From Patiria pectinifera (lineage: Eukaryota > Echinodermata > Asteroidea > Valvatida > Asterinidae): DNA of 64,000 nt. A program made the position numbers and the translations under genes. Below, piece by piece: positions 21,376 to 32,054 of this stretch; the stretch's first letter is position 1; each line of letters starts with the position of its first letter. A model generated the notes under the pieces. That model saw only the letters and a list, made by a program, of their open reading frames with translations. It searched no databases and was not told the DNA's origin. The stretch covers positions 27,397,916 to 27,461,915 of the forward strand of contig CM057148.1 in assembly GCA_029964075.1 (NCBI GenBank). Direction: 5' to 3'.

Positions 21376-21452
21376 TTCGACGCCTCATAGGTCCGACGCC
21401 TCTAAGTCCAAAATTTCGCAATTATGAGGCGTCGCGACTTATGAGGCGTCGG
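21376..21452. repeat. GACGCCTCAT palindromic cluster
   Basis: Four copies of a GACGCCTCATA-like word occur in 77 bases, two direct (near 21380 and 21401) and two inverted (ATGAGGCGTC near 21424 and 21439). The block can fold into a cruciform. The following 21453-21988 holds nothing I recognise. Confidence 0.55.
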
Positions 21453-21988
21453 ACTGATGATACGGCCCAACTAAACCATTAAGAATCGGTAAACTGAATT
21501 AGCTATTTAATGTTACATTAAAGATTTTGTCAGTTTCATTTAAAAGTTACATTGGAGGGGAAAATAGAGGCTCATATGGATTAAACAAGCTGTGTTGGGT
21601 TCAGTTTCTTTTTGGAAAAGTCCTTTATTTACAGTTATTGCAGTGATTCATACAAAGATCCAAACAGTATCATTATGAGATGTCATCATAAATTTGAAAG
21701 GACAAATTATGCACAACTACACTTTTTTAAGCAGGAACGTTCTTGCTGTGTTATTGTTAACGATTCATAATGTGCTTAGGCTGACCAAATAATTTATTGC
21801 TATGTTGGTATTGTAACGGAAAGTATAGGGACTTAAATAGCTAGTTTATTTACTATGTCATTCCTATTGCAATAACGCTAATGCAAGGTGTGTTAGTGAC
21901 TGGGCGGAGCGCAAGCGCTCAGTGACTAAATGCACGTACGCTATTAATTGCCAAAGGCCCATAGGTTTAGCGCTGGCATATTTAATGA

Positions 21989-22232
21989 AAGGTTTGCGGA
22001 AACACCATGTGCGAATAATTTCTCAACTAAGAGAATGGTTCTGAAAAGAACCAGACGGGTATAAACTCGACGTTCCGGTCAGTTTGCTCTGACCGTCTTC
22101 AGGAGAGTGGCCGGAACGTCGAGTTTCCGGTCAGCATACTGACCGGAACGTCGAGTTTATACCTCTGCTGGTCTTTTAAGAACCATTCTCTTAGTTGAGA
22201 AATTATTCGCACATGGTGTTTCCGCAAACCTT
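21989..22232. mobile_element. Foldback MITE (244 bp) with about 97-bp arms
   Basis: The left arm, AAGGTTTGCGGAAACACCAT... through GTATAAACTCGACGTTCCGG (21989-22084), pairs with 22136-22232, ending ...CCGCAAACCTT. The arms differ at a handful of positions. The centre has further copies of CCGGAACGTCGAG in both orientations. Non-coding; target duplication not evident. Confidence 0.8.
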
Positions 22233-22733
22233 CATTTAGTATATCCACCATGCAAAGCCTCAAATCTTACTTACAGGCTTATTTGTTTGTACAGCGTATG
22301 CAGGTTAATTCACGTGAGGGATATTCACGTGATCGCGCGGAGGAGTTCTGTCGTGGACAGCGGACGGTAAGGTCGTGTATTGCTCGCGCTCTGTGTTTCG
22401 GTTAATGCTGACCATGCTGACGCGCACTGTGTAAAGGCTCTGGCCATAACTGTGCTGAAATTGCGCTGTGTAATGCTGACGCGTAGCCGTACAAGTGAAC
22501 GCACTGAACGATACTGACGCTAGCTTGCATGGGTAAAGCGTAAATCAGGTTAAGGCTGAACAGCGTGTATTACTTACTTTGACGTGTGTTATTTACATTG
22601 GCGTACACATTGGCGTGTGCTCTTTACATTAATTGGCGTACACACACACGTTTGTTTTACATACGTCATGTGGACATTCCTTTGTGTTCGTGTAGTTAAG
22701 AAAACTCGGTACAAAAAAATAACTGTCCTTTAA
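22233..22733. other. Non-coding stretch
   Basis: Contains loosely repeated GCTGACGCG and GGCGTACACA words but no gene. It passes into the dispersed repeat at 22734. Confidence 0.4.
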
Positions 22734-22859
22734 CTGTGAAAACTCTTTCAACCTAATTTTTTTCTCTATGATTCGCTATATAGTGTTTTTCTTCGTTCTG
22801 CCACGGATAAACCGTACCCAAAAATGCCTCTAAACCTGTTTTCCAGAGAGGGGGAAACG
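22734..22859 (-). repeat. Dispersed repeat, copy 2
   Basis: Reverse complement of the family seen at 138-246: CCAGAGAGGGGGAAAC, GCCACGGATAAACC and CTGTGAAAACTCTTTCAACC all align in order. Confidence 0.6.
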
Positions 22860-22959
22860 TTATGTGGACACGGCTTAGTCCACATAACGTCAACACAACC
22901 TGCATTATGTGGACATCTTAGTGAATAAGATGTGAATATCGAATGTAAGTCAAACTCTA

Positions 22960-23139
22960 CTTACATTGGCGTACACTACTTACATTGACGTGTGTTATTT
23001 ACATTGGTGTGTATAACTTACATTGGTGTATGTTACTTACATTGGTGTGTATGGTTTACATTGGTGTACATTGTCTACATTGGTGTACCGCGTTTACATT
23101 AGTGTGCATTCTTTACATTGGTGTACATGTTTGACTTAC
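22960..23139. repeat. Degenerate TTACATTGGTGTACAT repeat
   Basis: About nine imperfect units of 18-20 bases, each close to TTTACATTGGTGTACAT. Confidence 0.75.
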
Positions 23140-23264
23140 CAGTGCATTGTTTACATTAGTGTACATTCTTGACTTAGCAGTGCATTGTTTACATTAGTGT
23201 ACATTCTTGACTTAGCAGTGCATTGTTTACATTAGTGTACATTCTTGACTTAGCAGTGCATTGT
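23140..23264. repeat. 38-bp tandem repeat, 3.3 copies
   Basis: Near-identical copies start at 23140, 23178, 23216 and (partial) 23254, each beginning CAGTGCATTGTTTACATTAG. This looks like a younger expansion of the preceding repeat. Confidence 0.85.
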
Positions 23265-23329
23265 TTTCACTGGGCAAATTCATAATGAAAAGTAGCCCAC
23301 ATCTGCTCAACCGGAAATTTCCACACAAG

Positions 23330-23720
23330 CTTTTACGTGGGAAATGACCACAAAGATTTTTTACACTATAACTTCCTTGTATCTTCAGAACGTCTAAAGA
23401 CCGTCCGGTCGCACAAATCTGGGGGTTGCAGATTATGAAAATTCATTCTTCAGTCTAACTAAGTCTGGCTTGGAAAAGCAGAAAAACCACTGATCATTTT
23501 TTTCTTGAAAATGTGGGGTATGAGGCAATTTCCTATGGAGCGGAACAGAAAATGACCGTTTGTGACAGACTTTTGGTTGTTTATCTCAACGTATCTCGAG
23601 AACCCAATGTCACAGCACACTGGGGGTAGCGGTTTTGTAAAGAGGATGAACTTCTCTTTCTAATTTCATATAAAGCTCGATTTTATTGGTTAGGAAACCA
23701 CTGATCATTTTTTCATCAAA
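23330..23720. repeat. Two diverged units of about 208 bp
   Basis: AACCACTGATCATTTTTTC recurs near 23484 and 23692. Each is preceded by similar phrases: TATCT...GAAC, CTGGGGGT, and a TCT...CTAA...AAGC...TGG block. Old tandem duplication. The sequence from 23740 to 24252 holds no gene. Confidence 0.5.
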
Positions 23721-24252
23721 GTTTCCCCCAAATGACTGGATTTGTTGCAGAGGTCAGTCTTGTGAGTGCACGTGACCTAAGCCCGCATTGTTGTGTTGGG
23801 CCGTCCCACTGACTCGGGGGGGTATTACAATGTTTGCAGTGGATTATCATGCAGTATGTACGTGTATACATATGTCATAGAGCTGTATCATAATGCTTTA
23901 TGTTACATGTACATGCACATGAGGACCACTGATTTCTTAGAAGTTTGACGTGTATTTTTCAGGCCTTAATGTTCACTTTTGTGACATGTTCGTGGACTTG
24001 TCGAAGCTATACTTAATGCACCAACTTGCCATTGGCACTAAATGTTTTGTTTTTATAACCTGTTTACCTTAGTCTAGTTTGTTTTCGTGTTCATTTAACA
24101 ATGTCATTTTATGCATACTTTATGTGTTTGAACACTGTGGTTTGTGACAAAATATGTGTGAACAGATCGTTGAAATGCCAAAAAAAGTTACACACAACTT
24201 GCTATATGCATGGAGGACGGATGGACGTGTTCCTCAGTTTGCATGATGTACC

Positions 24253-24312
24253 TATTTGCATCGCGGTGGACGTTGAGGGCGACTGATTCCACATCAGTCG
24301 CGATTCTGCCGG
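24253..24312 (+). repeat. Ngaro A1 repeat
   Basis: 60 bases, matching A2 at 31773-31832 with one difference. It contains a perfect 9-bp inverted repeat, GCGACTGAT-TCCAC-ATCAGTCGC (24279-24301). The first bases, TATTTGCATCGC, are one half of the full recombination-like site found at the B1/A2 junction. Confidence 0.85.
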
Positions 24313-24467
24313 CCCCACGATAGGGCGCTTTGGCTATCGGGCTGTCCGATTATGGCCAAATATCTCTCCCCATAGCTTGTGTATTGCTGGAACAAGTAGA
24401 GGAACAGTGCTGCATGCGGGAAGATTCAAGAGGAATGACCTATTGTTTATTTTGTATCCTTAAATGA

Positions 24468-24494
24468 CAAATATATATATATATATATATATAT
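24468..24494. repeat. (TA)n microsatellite
   Basis: Uninterrupted TA repeats of roughly 13 units inside the left non-coding part of the Ngaro element. Confidence 0.9.
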
Positions 24495-25689
24495 TATATT
24501 GATAAAAAAGGGCAAATATCTGTTTATATATATAATGTGTTCCTTACTGAGTTTTATTATAGTTGGGATATCATGGATCGCTAAGAATTTCTGATAAAAA
24601 TATTATGGACCTGTTTTGGTCACGAACCTTATGTTAGCTCGGCGAAATAAGGATAAATAGCATTTGATTTGGCCTAAGAAATTGACTCCCTTTAAAGAGC
24701 GAGGGCTCAGATTCGTTTTATTCAGGGGTTGGATAGAGTGTGACGATGCGAACAATTTCAACATTGTCAGGTTGGAGGCAACAAACAGTATAAGAGTTCG
24801 GTCGAGGCAGGAGGCTCTGCACCAGCGTTCCATAGGCCTAATTATGGAATAGCAGGGTGAATGCGAGTAGCGACGTTGATAAAACTCGATGGGGAAATAC
24901 ATGATTGCCTCTATCTACTGATATTTCGTGGCATTATTCTCAAAGGTTCGTGTTTAAATATGAGTCACGGCTTTGCAAGAAGTCTTTTATGCATATTTTG
25001 ATAGATCTGTGACATTGTTGTGGATGTAAATACGTGATGATATGGGCAAACAACCTGGCTCAAATATATGGGTTCCATACGGGAGGAAATAGGCGAAGTA
25101 CAGTAGGAAGCATTATGACCGGAAGGTGAACAAGCAGAATGAGGGAAAAGGAAAACAAAGTAATGAGAATATATAAATAATTTAATGGACAGGCAAATAA
25201 ATAAAGGATCCTTGCTTCGGCCTCCCCCACCCAGAAAGAGGAAGAAAGAAAATCTTTTTCAAGGGTCATATTCTGCAATTCAGAAAGGCGTGGCTTTGGA
25301 ATTTAGGCGAATGTGGAAGGTAGCAGTAATTGGGGAAATCAAGGAAGTTCAAATTCACGGAATGTGGATGGAGGGGCATAGGACGGAACCTAGTTTGGAG
25401 AGGCTGGTCCAGATGGTGGGCGGCAGTTTGGTTAATATTTGTGGAGTGCTGCGAAAATGGATAGTGTTTTGGCAAAATAATGATTAAGGATCAGGCAGGC
25501 AATGGAGCTGCATAAAGATGGCTGCGGTGGGTAAAGGCCTCGTGGAGATGAGGGATGGCTGGCACAGGTGGTTTAGGCGCTGGGGTGCCTTGACAGAAAA
25601 GTTGGCGGGTTTTAACAGGTCAAAATGCGTTATGTACAAAATATCAGGGGCATAACGACCCCCCCCCCAAGGATATATATATAGAGAGA

Positions 25690-26500
25690 GAGAGAATGAA
25701 TAAATAAATAAAATAATGCATAAAATCCCGATTGTTTTAATAAAAAGGATAAGGAACCCTTGCCTATTTCCAAATTTAGGGGAACAGTTATTATTTCCGG
25801 TACACAAAACGGGGCTAAATGCAGATTCTTGGGGCAGAAGGACAAAAAAAAAACGAAAAAAACACGAGGGGGTCAAAGTGCAGCCTGAAAATAAAGGAGA
25901 TACCACAATGTAGTTGTTTAAAAATAGAAATTGAGGAAGGGCCCCAATGGGAAAAGGAAAGAGAGGTGTAACCCTTTTATGCAGAAAAGAGTAGATAAAT
26001 AAAAGAGAACGGGCCAGAATGAAGCTAAAATTGGAAAGAGCAGCCAAAAGAAGAAGAAGAAAAAAAAAAGGAATATATAGAGAGGATGGGCCTAAATGCA
26101 GCTCCTTAAGGAAAGGGAAAGAGGATGGGCATCAATGAAGCCCAAAAAGTGGACAGAGGGCAGGCCTATAATGTAGAAAAAAGAAGAAAAAAAATACGGA
26201 AAGAGGATGGAAAAGAGGATGGAAAGGGGATGGATCTTGAATGTAGTCCAAATTGAAATGGAGGTTGGACCAAAATGTAGACTAAAATGTAAAGAGGATG
26301 ATCTTATTATGTAGCCCAGAAATGGAATAAGAAGATGGGCCTCAATGAGAAAAAATTAATGAATAAAGGAAAAATTTGCCGCCAAATATGGAAACGGAGG
26401 ATGCAGCCTGAAATGGGTGCAAGGATAGGCCTAAAATACTGCCAACGATATTGAGAGAGGCCGAGGGCCTAAATACAGCCTGAAGTTTTAAAGGAGGAGC
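25690..26500 (+). repeat. Purine-rich degenerate tandem repeat inside the Ngaro element
   Basis: The phrase GAAAGAGGATGGGCCTAAATGCAGCC recurs in decaying form many times with variable A/G spacers (for example near 26068, 26110, 26210, 26300, 26400 and 26450). It lies upstream of gag, where a leader would be expected. ORFs on the opposite strand (25484-26047, 25630-25845) are by-products of the base composition. The stretch 24495-25690 holds no recognised gene. Confidence 0.6.
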
Positions 26501-26759
26501 CCCCCCCCCAAAAAAAAAAAATCGCTGAATGCAACATGTTTAAGTGCAGCTTGTTTTTGTTTGGATGAGAATTAATATTTTTTCTCATTGCAATTTGGTA
26601 TTAAAATCCAAAAAAAAATTAAAAAAAAAAAATATATATAGGGCCTATATGCCTATATATAATGACAAAAAAACAGCATGGAAATACTTGGATAAAAGAC
26701 TGTTGGTTTTGGTTTTGGAGCAGAACTTTCTTCCTCTTTCAAGGCCCATACTATGCGTC

Positions 26760-27286
26760 AGTACATAGTAGGTCTTTGTATTTGTTTGAATACAGGCTAA
26801 GTCCGCTCTGGAAGTCCACAAACCTTTGCGTCTAGAATTGCTGAAGGCATGCACGGAGACAGGATACGACCGTAATGTTGCATATGTAATGTCCCTCTTA
26901 CGGAAGAGTTCACTCCCCTTACGTCGGAGGATTTGAAGGAGAAGCAGTTGTATATCAACCTGCTCAATTAGTGCACAAAGCATGTGAACGCAAAGGTGGA
27001 GGGTATTGCAATGTACATTTATAAGTCCGTAACGGGAGAAGACTCCGACAAGCGTCTTTGCTTTGCAAGGAAGCATTTGGGTTTGGGGTCACCACCAGTA
27101 GATAGTCAGGCTCGGGCCCGCGACTCTACGCAGTGGGCTAGAGGCAGACCGCCTTTTCGTCCCAGTAGGCGGGGTTTTATTAGGCAGTATCGGGGATTTG
27201 GTTCCAGAGGGGGCCTTTTGGTACTTCGACGTGCTATCGATGTCAAAAAAGGGTCATTTCGCACGCGAGTGTAAGGAGATTATGTA
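26760..27286 (+). pseudogene. Ngaro Gag-like fragment with broken zinc knuckle
   Basis: Several short frames read in the same direction end in a basic, Arg/Gly-rich patch (ARGRPPFRPSRRGF, about 27130-27180) and then a CCHC knuckle. The knuckle is split by a one-base shift: CYRC lies in one frame and KKGHFAREC in the next (27228-27277), followed by a stop. Gag would coat element RNA. No complete Gag frame survives. Confidence 0.55.
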
Positions 27287-27869
27287 GCGGTGTTGATTAA
27301 AGGGATTAAATAGAGGGGCCATTTTAAGGCAGGTTTGTGGTCAAATAAATAAATTGAAAATATAATGCCTTATTGCGAGGGTTTTCAAAATTAAGACCGT
27401 CTGGTCTTGGCACAAGTAGGCGTGTTTACTTGAATTTAGGAAAGGTACTTATTATTATTTTGTACTTCATTATAATCTTAAGTAATATCTCATGATTTAG
27501 ATCTCAGGATGGATTTTGTACGGTGTTGAAAGATAAGGCATAAAAATAGAATAAACAAAATCGGAAGAAATCAAGGAAAATAAAATAATGTGAGAAGGAA
27601 TGAAAACAAAAGAAAAAGTGAAGGAAACAATTAAAGTAATTTGTGAAAATGTTAATACAATGCAATAATCACCGAAGAAGAAGCGGATTGTGATAGAAAG
27701 AAGAAGTGTGTAGAGATGTTGTTTCTGTTAGATACATTTAATCATTATCGGTTGAGGCACGATAAATACGGTTACTTTCACGTACAAAGAGGCAGTAAAC
27801 GGGTGGAATGTCTCAAAGAAGCATTCAGGATGATTCTTTGCTTTGGTATATCTGTATCTTCTTCTCATA

Positions 27870-30250
27870 CAGGAATATTGCCGGTATCTGCAGATATTAA
27901 AAGGTCATGCTTGGGAAAGCTCACTGCAGACGAAGTTTGACCCAGTAGCTGCTTATGTTAACAGGCGGGAGCGGGGTGTGATCTCATGGGTTGACATAGT
28001 TGGGAATCCCGCCAGTCCCCCGGACGGGAGTGCTCCATGCCCGTCGGAAGTGTTAGCTGGGGCCTGTTTGCCAAATTTTGAATTACTTCGTTTTCGGGAT
28101 CCAGATAGTTTTGTTGCGGGTGGTTTGCACGAAAATCCGGAGTTTTGGGAGAGCGTTTTACAGGAATGTTCAGAGGATGGTCGTATGGTTAAGAACTGGC
28201 TGCACAAGGGAGTGGACTTATATGACTTCTTTCAGCCCTTTAAAGGTTCATACCGTGAAAGGGTCTTTGATTCAATTGTTCCTCCGCCAATGTATTTTGC
28301 TAATGCGCCCGTGTGTAAAGAGTTTGTCCCCTTCATTAATGAGACCATAATGAAGCGTATCAAGGAGGGATCAGTGAAGTTGTTGGGTCCTGTACATGAG
28401 GTCGCTCCTCCAAGATGCGTTAATGCCCTGTCCGTAGAGCCAAAAAAACCAAGACTGGTTTTGTCAATGAAGGGCCCGATCCTTTGGTGTAAGGACACTC
28501 CGTTTAACCTTACTCCTCTGGGCGAAATTGTTAGGTCGGTCGACAGGGGAGGTTTTTTTCTCCGGAACAGACGACGCTCAGGGATATAAACAGGTTCTGC
28601 TAACGGAGAGGTCAAGGACCTTTTGTGGATTTGAATGGGCTGGGTTTTACTTTGTAGACGTTACACTTCCTTTTGGTTTTAAGAACAGTGCATACATATA
28701 CTCTTCCATCGGATTCTGTCTCTCAACGTGGCTAAACAAACAGGGGAGTACACACGGAGATATGGATAGATGACCGCTTCATAGGGGAAGCAGGAGGAAG
28801 CGGAAGCATTTTGGGTTGAGTTTACCTTGCTTATTTTGTACTTATTTGCAGAGTCCGGGTGGCGGTCCAGTAGAGTCCGCATACATGAGAGCTTCGAGAG
28901 CCTTGTATGCCGTGTGTTACATTCAGTCCCGTCTAGGATACTTCGTGAATCTGAAGAAGAGTCATCTTAAGCCGGTTTCCAGTATGGTACATCTTGGTTT
29001 GGGTATATGCTCCAAGACATTATCTTTCTGGATACCGGATAAGAAGAAGTTGTCGTTTGCAGAGGTCAGGGAGGAAATTTTGTCAAAAAATGCCGTCCTT
29101 CTTAAAACTCTGCAGCGTTTTGTAGGGAAGTGTCAGAGTTTTGCTTTAGTTTTCCCAGCGGCTTCTCTATTTACCCGGGAATGTTGTCAGCTTATGTCCA
29201 ATCTGGATGATGACTCTGCGCCAGTGTCGTTGCCGCGGCCGGTAAGAGATGAGATACTTTTTTGGAGGTTTATAGACTCGCTTTCTGAGCCTATACCATG
29301 GAGGATGGAGCGCCACTTGAGATTACAGCTGTGCTCGGACGCATCTGGCTTTATGGGGAGGAGTGTTGTCCCTCGGAAACGATGGTGTCACTTTTGGGGA
29401 TTACTGGTCGCCGGAAGTTCAACGAATAGCTGACATTTGCTACAAAGAAGCACTGGCCCTGTATTTCGTGCTTCTCTCTGTCATCGATGTCCTTTGGGAC
29501 CGCAGAGTGGACGTGCAAGTTGACTCCCAGAGTCTATATCAGGCTTGGACCCATTTGAGGGCGAAGTCACCTGCTCTCGTCGGAATACTGAAACTGATCT
29601 TTGCCCTGACGCTAGAAGCAAATTTCGATTTAAAGTTGGAATGAGTTTCCTCTGAGAGTAACCGGGCTGACGGTCCCTCCAGGGAGTTATCGAGAGCTGA
29701 TTTTTGACTCACATCATCTCTGTGGCTTTATCTCCAAGAGGAATTAGGGGGCAGTTCAGGATTCACGTTCGACCTCATGGCACTTCCATCAAATGTGCCA
29801 AAAGGCAGGGATGAACGCAGTCTCAAGTTTTTCTCGAGGTATCCCGTTCATGGTAGTTCGGGAGTTAATGTCTTTGCCCAACCTTGTCCAAGAGGGCACG
29901 AGTTGTACGTTTTCCTGCCATTTGTGCTCCTCCCAGCACTGATAAAGCTTCTTCGTGAGTGGGGTGGCATAGTTGTGACATTGGTGGTTCCTAAGCACAG
30001 ACATCCAAGGAGTTGGTGGCCGTGTTTGAAGTCTTTTGCAAGGCAATCTCTACGACTGTCGGAATCCGGCCAAATTGGGGTTTTGGAATTCCCTTCTCGT
30101 AGTGGTTGCAGGTGCAACGGAGCCGGTCTTCCATTTGAGCTGTGGGCCTTCAAGTGTTTTTTCCCAATGAGCGATAGCATTCCAATGGCACCAAGTTTGC
30201 CAGAGCGAAGTTCGGTGCTGTTGGTGTCGGATTCCATATTTAGAGGGCTG
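27870..30250 (+). pseudogene. Ngaro reverse transcriptase-RNase H, frameshifted
   Basis: The first segment (to 28589) covers the N-terminal fingers, ending with KKPRLVLSMKGP. After a shift comes LPFGFKNSAYIYS, then another shift before the catalytic WIDDRF (about 28757-28775). The third segment (28816-29433) covers the thumb and connection and ends at LCSDASGFMG, the first RNase H aspartate. The next frame (29363-29644) continues with YKEALALYF and VDSQSLYQAW. Later sequence (29777-30150) has LALPSNVPKGRD-like and ELYVFLPFVLLPALI blocks seen after RNase H in DIRS/Ngaro elements. At least four frame breaks make the copy inactive. The trailing part (to 30427) has VLLVSDSIFRGL, which I could not assign. 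Confidence 0.75.
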
Positions 30251-30393
30251 GTCGGACCAGGTTCATTTATCCACCTGGGGAAGCCTCAGGTTGCATCGCC
30301 GACTGCAATTATTCTTGCGGTCCATTTTTGGATTGCGAGCAGGGGTGAATATTGGGGTCTAGTGAGGCTGGTCGTAACTTCTCGCACTTTTAA

Positions 30394-31470
30394 ATGGTAT
30401 ATATATTTCATTTGGAGGAGTTTCTGAAGGTAAATCGCAGTTCGGGCTATTGCACGGAAGGTGTGGACCTTGCTTCGGCCGCCCCGGAGGATGTCGTTAA
30501 ATTCCTCATTGACAGAGACACGAGGGGAAGAACGCAAGTCCACAGGACGGGCTGTACTAATCTGGGGAAGAATGGTTTTTGTGCTTGTGGCTGTGCCAGG
30601 AGGTTAGCGGCTGGAACAGTGGATTCGTATGTTGGCCAGCTAAGAGCATGCTTTAATTCCATCGGTAGAACGCAACCTTGGAGACAAGAAGGCCGTTGCG
30701 GAAATCCTTGCATATCGCACCGCGTGCAGAAGTACTTGAAGGCGATACGATTGGAGCAAGCTGAGGCGCATGTTACCCCTCAACAAGCAGTGCCAATATT
30801 TTCTGACAAAATTAAGTGGTTATCAAATGAAATAAGGAGGCGAATTTCTACCCATGCCTTAGGGGCTGGAGGAAACTTCATTGAGCGTTTCATTCTTCAC
30901 AGAGATTTAGCTTTCTTTCTCTGTCTCTGGTGGGCGGGGGATCGAGCCGCTGATCTTGGTCGGGCAAAAACCTGTGAGATAACTCGGATAGAAGACGGAG
31001 ATTTATTGTTCAATCATACCATAGGCAAAACGGTGAGAGAGGGGGACTCTTCCTTGATAATCATCCCAAAGTTGGACGTTGATGAAATGGATCCGGCGGG
31101 TGCGGTAGAAAGGATGGTGCAGTTGGCTGGAGAAGAGGGTCACGATCTCATCGACGGCTATCTTTTCCGCCCGATGACTCCTGATGAGCGATCGCTAGCA
31201 AACAAGCCCTTCATTTGTAGCGCCCCGAGAAATCGCATGAAGCTGTACTTTGCGGATTCGCCTGACCTCAACGATAGAAAACTCAGGCCGCATGGGGGCA
31301 GGGCTGGAGTAGCTGCTACGCTGAAGGTCCTCGGATCAACGGATCAACAAGTGATGGCCCACTGCAGGTGGGCGACTCATCGCACCTTTAAACATTACAC
31401 ACAGTTGGAGAGGGTCGAGAGACACCAGAGCACGGTACGAATGCTAAGGGAAGCGGTCAGCGCTAATTGA
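30394..31470 (+). CDS. Ngaro tyrosine recombinase
   Basis: An uninterrupted frame of 358 codons. It encodes a tyrosine recombinase that would join a circular DNA copy to chromosomal DNA in the nucleus. The catalytic set is visible: Arg184 (DRAADLGR), His300-x-x-Arg303 (RPHGGRAG), Trp326 and the nucleophile Tyr335 (CRWATHRTFKHY) with the usual nine-residue spacing. The N-terminal half has a Cys-rich cluster (CTNLGKNGFCACGC, and CGNPC near residue 105) next to a helical SAM-like core-binding region. The true start may be downstream of the first ATG, since the first dozen residues look unrelated; residues from about 22 (EGVDLASAAPEDVVKFL) fit the family. It lies directly upstream of the B1-A2-B2 repeats on which it is expected to act. 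Unlike gag and RT it shows no lesion. Confidence 0.85.
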   Translation: MVYIFHLEEFLKVNRSSGYCTEGVDLASAAPEDVVKFLIDRDTRGRTQVHRTGCTNLGKNGFCACGCARRLAAGTVDSYVGQLRACFNSIGRTQPWRQEGRCGNPCISHRVQKYLKAIRLEQAEAHVTPQQAVPIFSDKIKWLSNEIRRRISTHALGAGGNFIERFILHRDLAFFLCLWWAGDRAADLGRAKTCEITRIEDGDLLFNHTIGKTVREGDSSLIIIPKLDVDEMDPAGAVERMVQLAGEEGHDLIDGYLFRPMTPDERSLANKPFICSAPRNRMKLYFADSPDLNDRKLRPHGGRAGVAATLKVLGSTDQQVMAHCRWATHRTFKHYTQLERVERHQSTVRMLREAVSAN

Positions 31471-31698
31471 AGCGACCATGCATCAACGGCGGACTTGGCG
31501 GGAGGCTTCTACAGATCCTTGAATTCCGGCTTCAGAGTAGAAATGGCGTTCCAACGGCGAGACTGTTGAGGTGCTTATCAAGTAATCCAAGGCGAAGGGA
31601 TTAAGGGGTGGGTGAGATATGGGTGGTTTGGGGGGGGGGGGGTCCTCCGGAGTGTTCTATAGCAGATCTTGATGCAGGATTGGAAGTTTTGGAGTGAA

Positions 31699-31771
31699 AA
31701 TCGTTTTACACCCATACCTGAGACTTTTAGAAGCCAGAGCCCGAAGACAACACAGCGATGCAAATAGAATA
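31699..31771 (+). repeat. Ngaro B1 repeat
   Basis: 73 bases, starting AATCGTTTTACACCC and ending GCAAATAGAATA. It matches B2 (31982-32054) with two differences. Confidence 0.85.
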
Positions 31772-31784
31772 ATATTTGCATCGC
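31755..31784. promoter_or_regulatory. loxP-shaped inverted site at the B1/A2 junction
   Basis: Perfect 11-bp arms, GCGATGCAAAT and ATTTGCATCGC, surround an 8-base spacer, AGAATAAT. With one mismatch the arms extend to 15 bp (CAC-GCGATGCAAAT type). The geometry resembles tyrosine-recombinase sites such as loxP. The left end (A1) and right end (B2) of the element each carry only one arm, as expected if the full site is what a circular intermediate recombines through. Confidence 0.7.
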
Positions 31785-31832
31785 GGTGGAAGTTGAGGGC
31801 GACTGATTCCACATCAGTCGCGATTCTGCCGG
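31773..31832 (+). repeat. Ngaro A2 repeat
   Basis: Second copy of A1, with the 9-bp hairpin at 31799-31821. The unique segment 31833-31981 separates it from B2. Confidence 0.85.
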
Positions 31833-31981
31833 ATCGTGCTCGAGGTGAATGGTAAGGAGGTGAGGCGTATTCGTCTATAGAATTTGTAAGTATGAATTTG
31901 TTTGTACATGTACATGTGTTTCCCGCCCACCCACCCCTAAATAGGGGAAGCGCCCTTTTGCGGGCTCAGGTTTCTACGGTT

Positions 31982-32054
31982 AATCGTTTGACACCCATAC
32001 CTGAGGCTTTTAGAAGCCAGAGCCCGAAGACAACACAGCGATGCAAATAGAATA
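31982..32054 (+). repeat. Ngaro B2 repeat (right end)
   Basis: Second copy of B1. The element ends at GAATA just before CTGTGGGGG of the flank. Confidence 0.85.

Larger units (their letters stand above)
24253..32054 (+). mobile_element. Ngaro-like tyrosine-recombinase retrotransposon
   Basis: The termini are split direct repeats in the order A1 (24253-24312) ... B1 (31699-31771) A2 (31773-31832) B2 (31982-32054). This is the diagnostic Ngaro arrangement, not the inverted ends of DIRS. Between them, in order, lie a Gag-like fragment with a zinc knuckle, reverse transcriptase with an IDDR active site, RNase H, and a tyrosine recombinase. Gag and RT/RNase H have several frame breaks; the recombinase frame is open. 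No target duplication flanks the copy, as expected for recombinase-mediated insertion. An SGNH hydrolase, present in some Ngaro elements, is not found. The left 2.5 kb is filled by purine-rich degenerate repeats. Confidence 0.85.

Noticed and set aside
25484-26047. 187-codon minus-strand ORF
   Set aside because: Antisense to the purine-rich degenerate repeat inside the Ngaro element; composition explains it.
30204-30260. VLLVSDSIFRGL as the start of an SGNH hydrolase in the Ngaro element
   Set aside because: Only a possible block I is present; no Gly, Asn or Asp-x-x-His blocks follow before the recombinase.
24253-32054. DIRS1-type element
   Set aside because: The termini are split direct repeats (A1, B1-A2-B2), not inverted terminal repeats with an internal complementary region.
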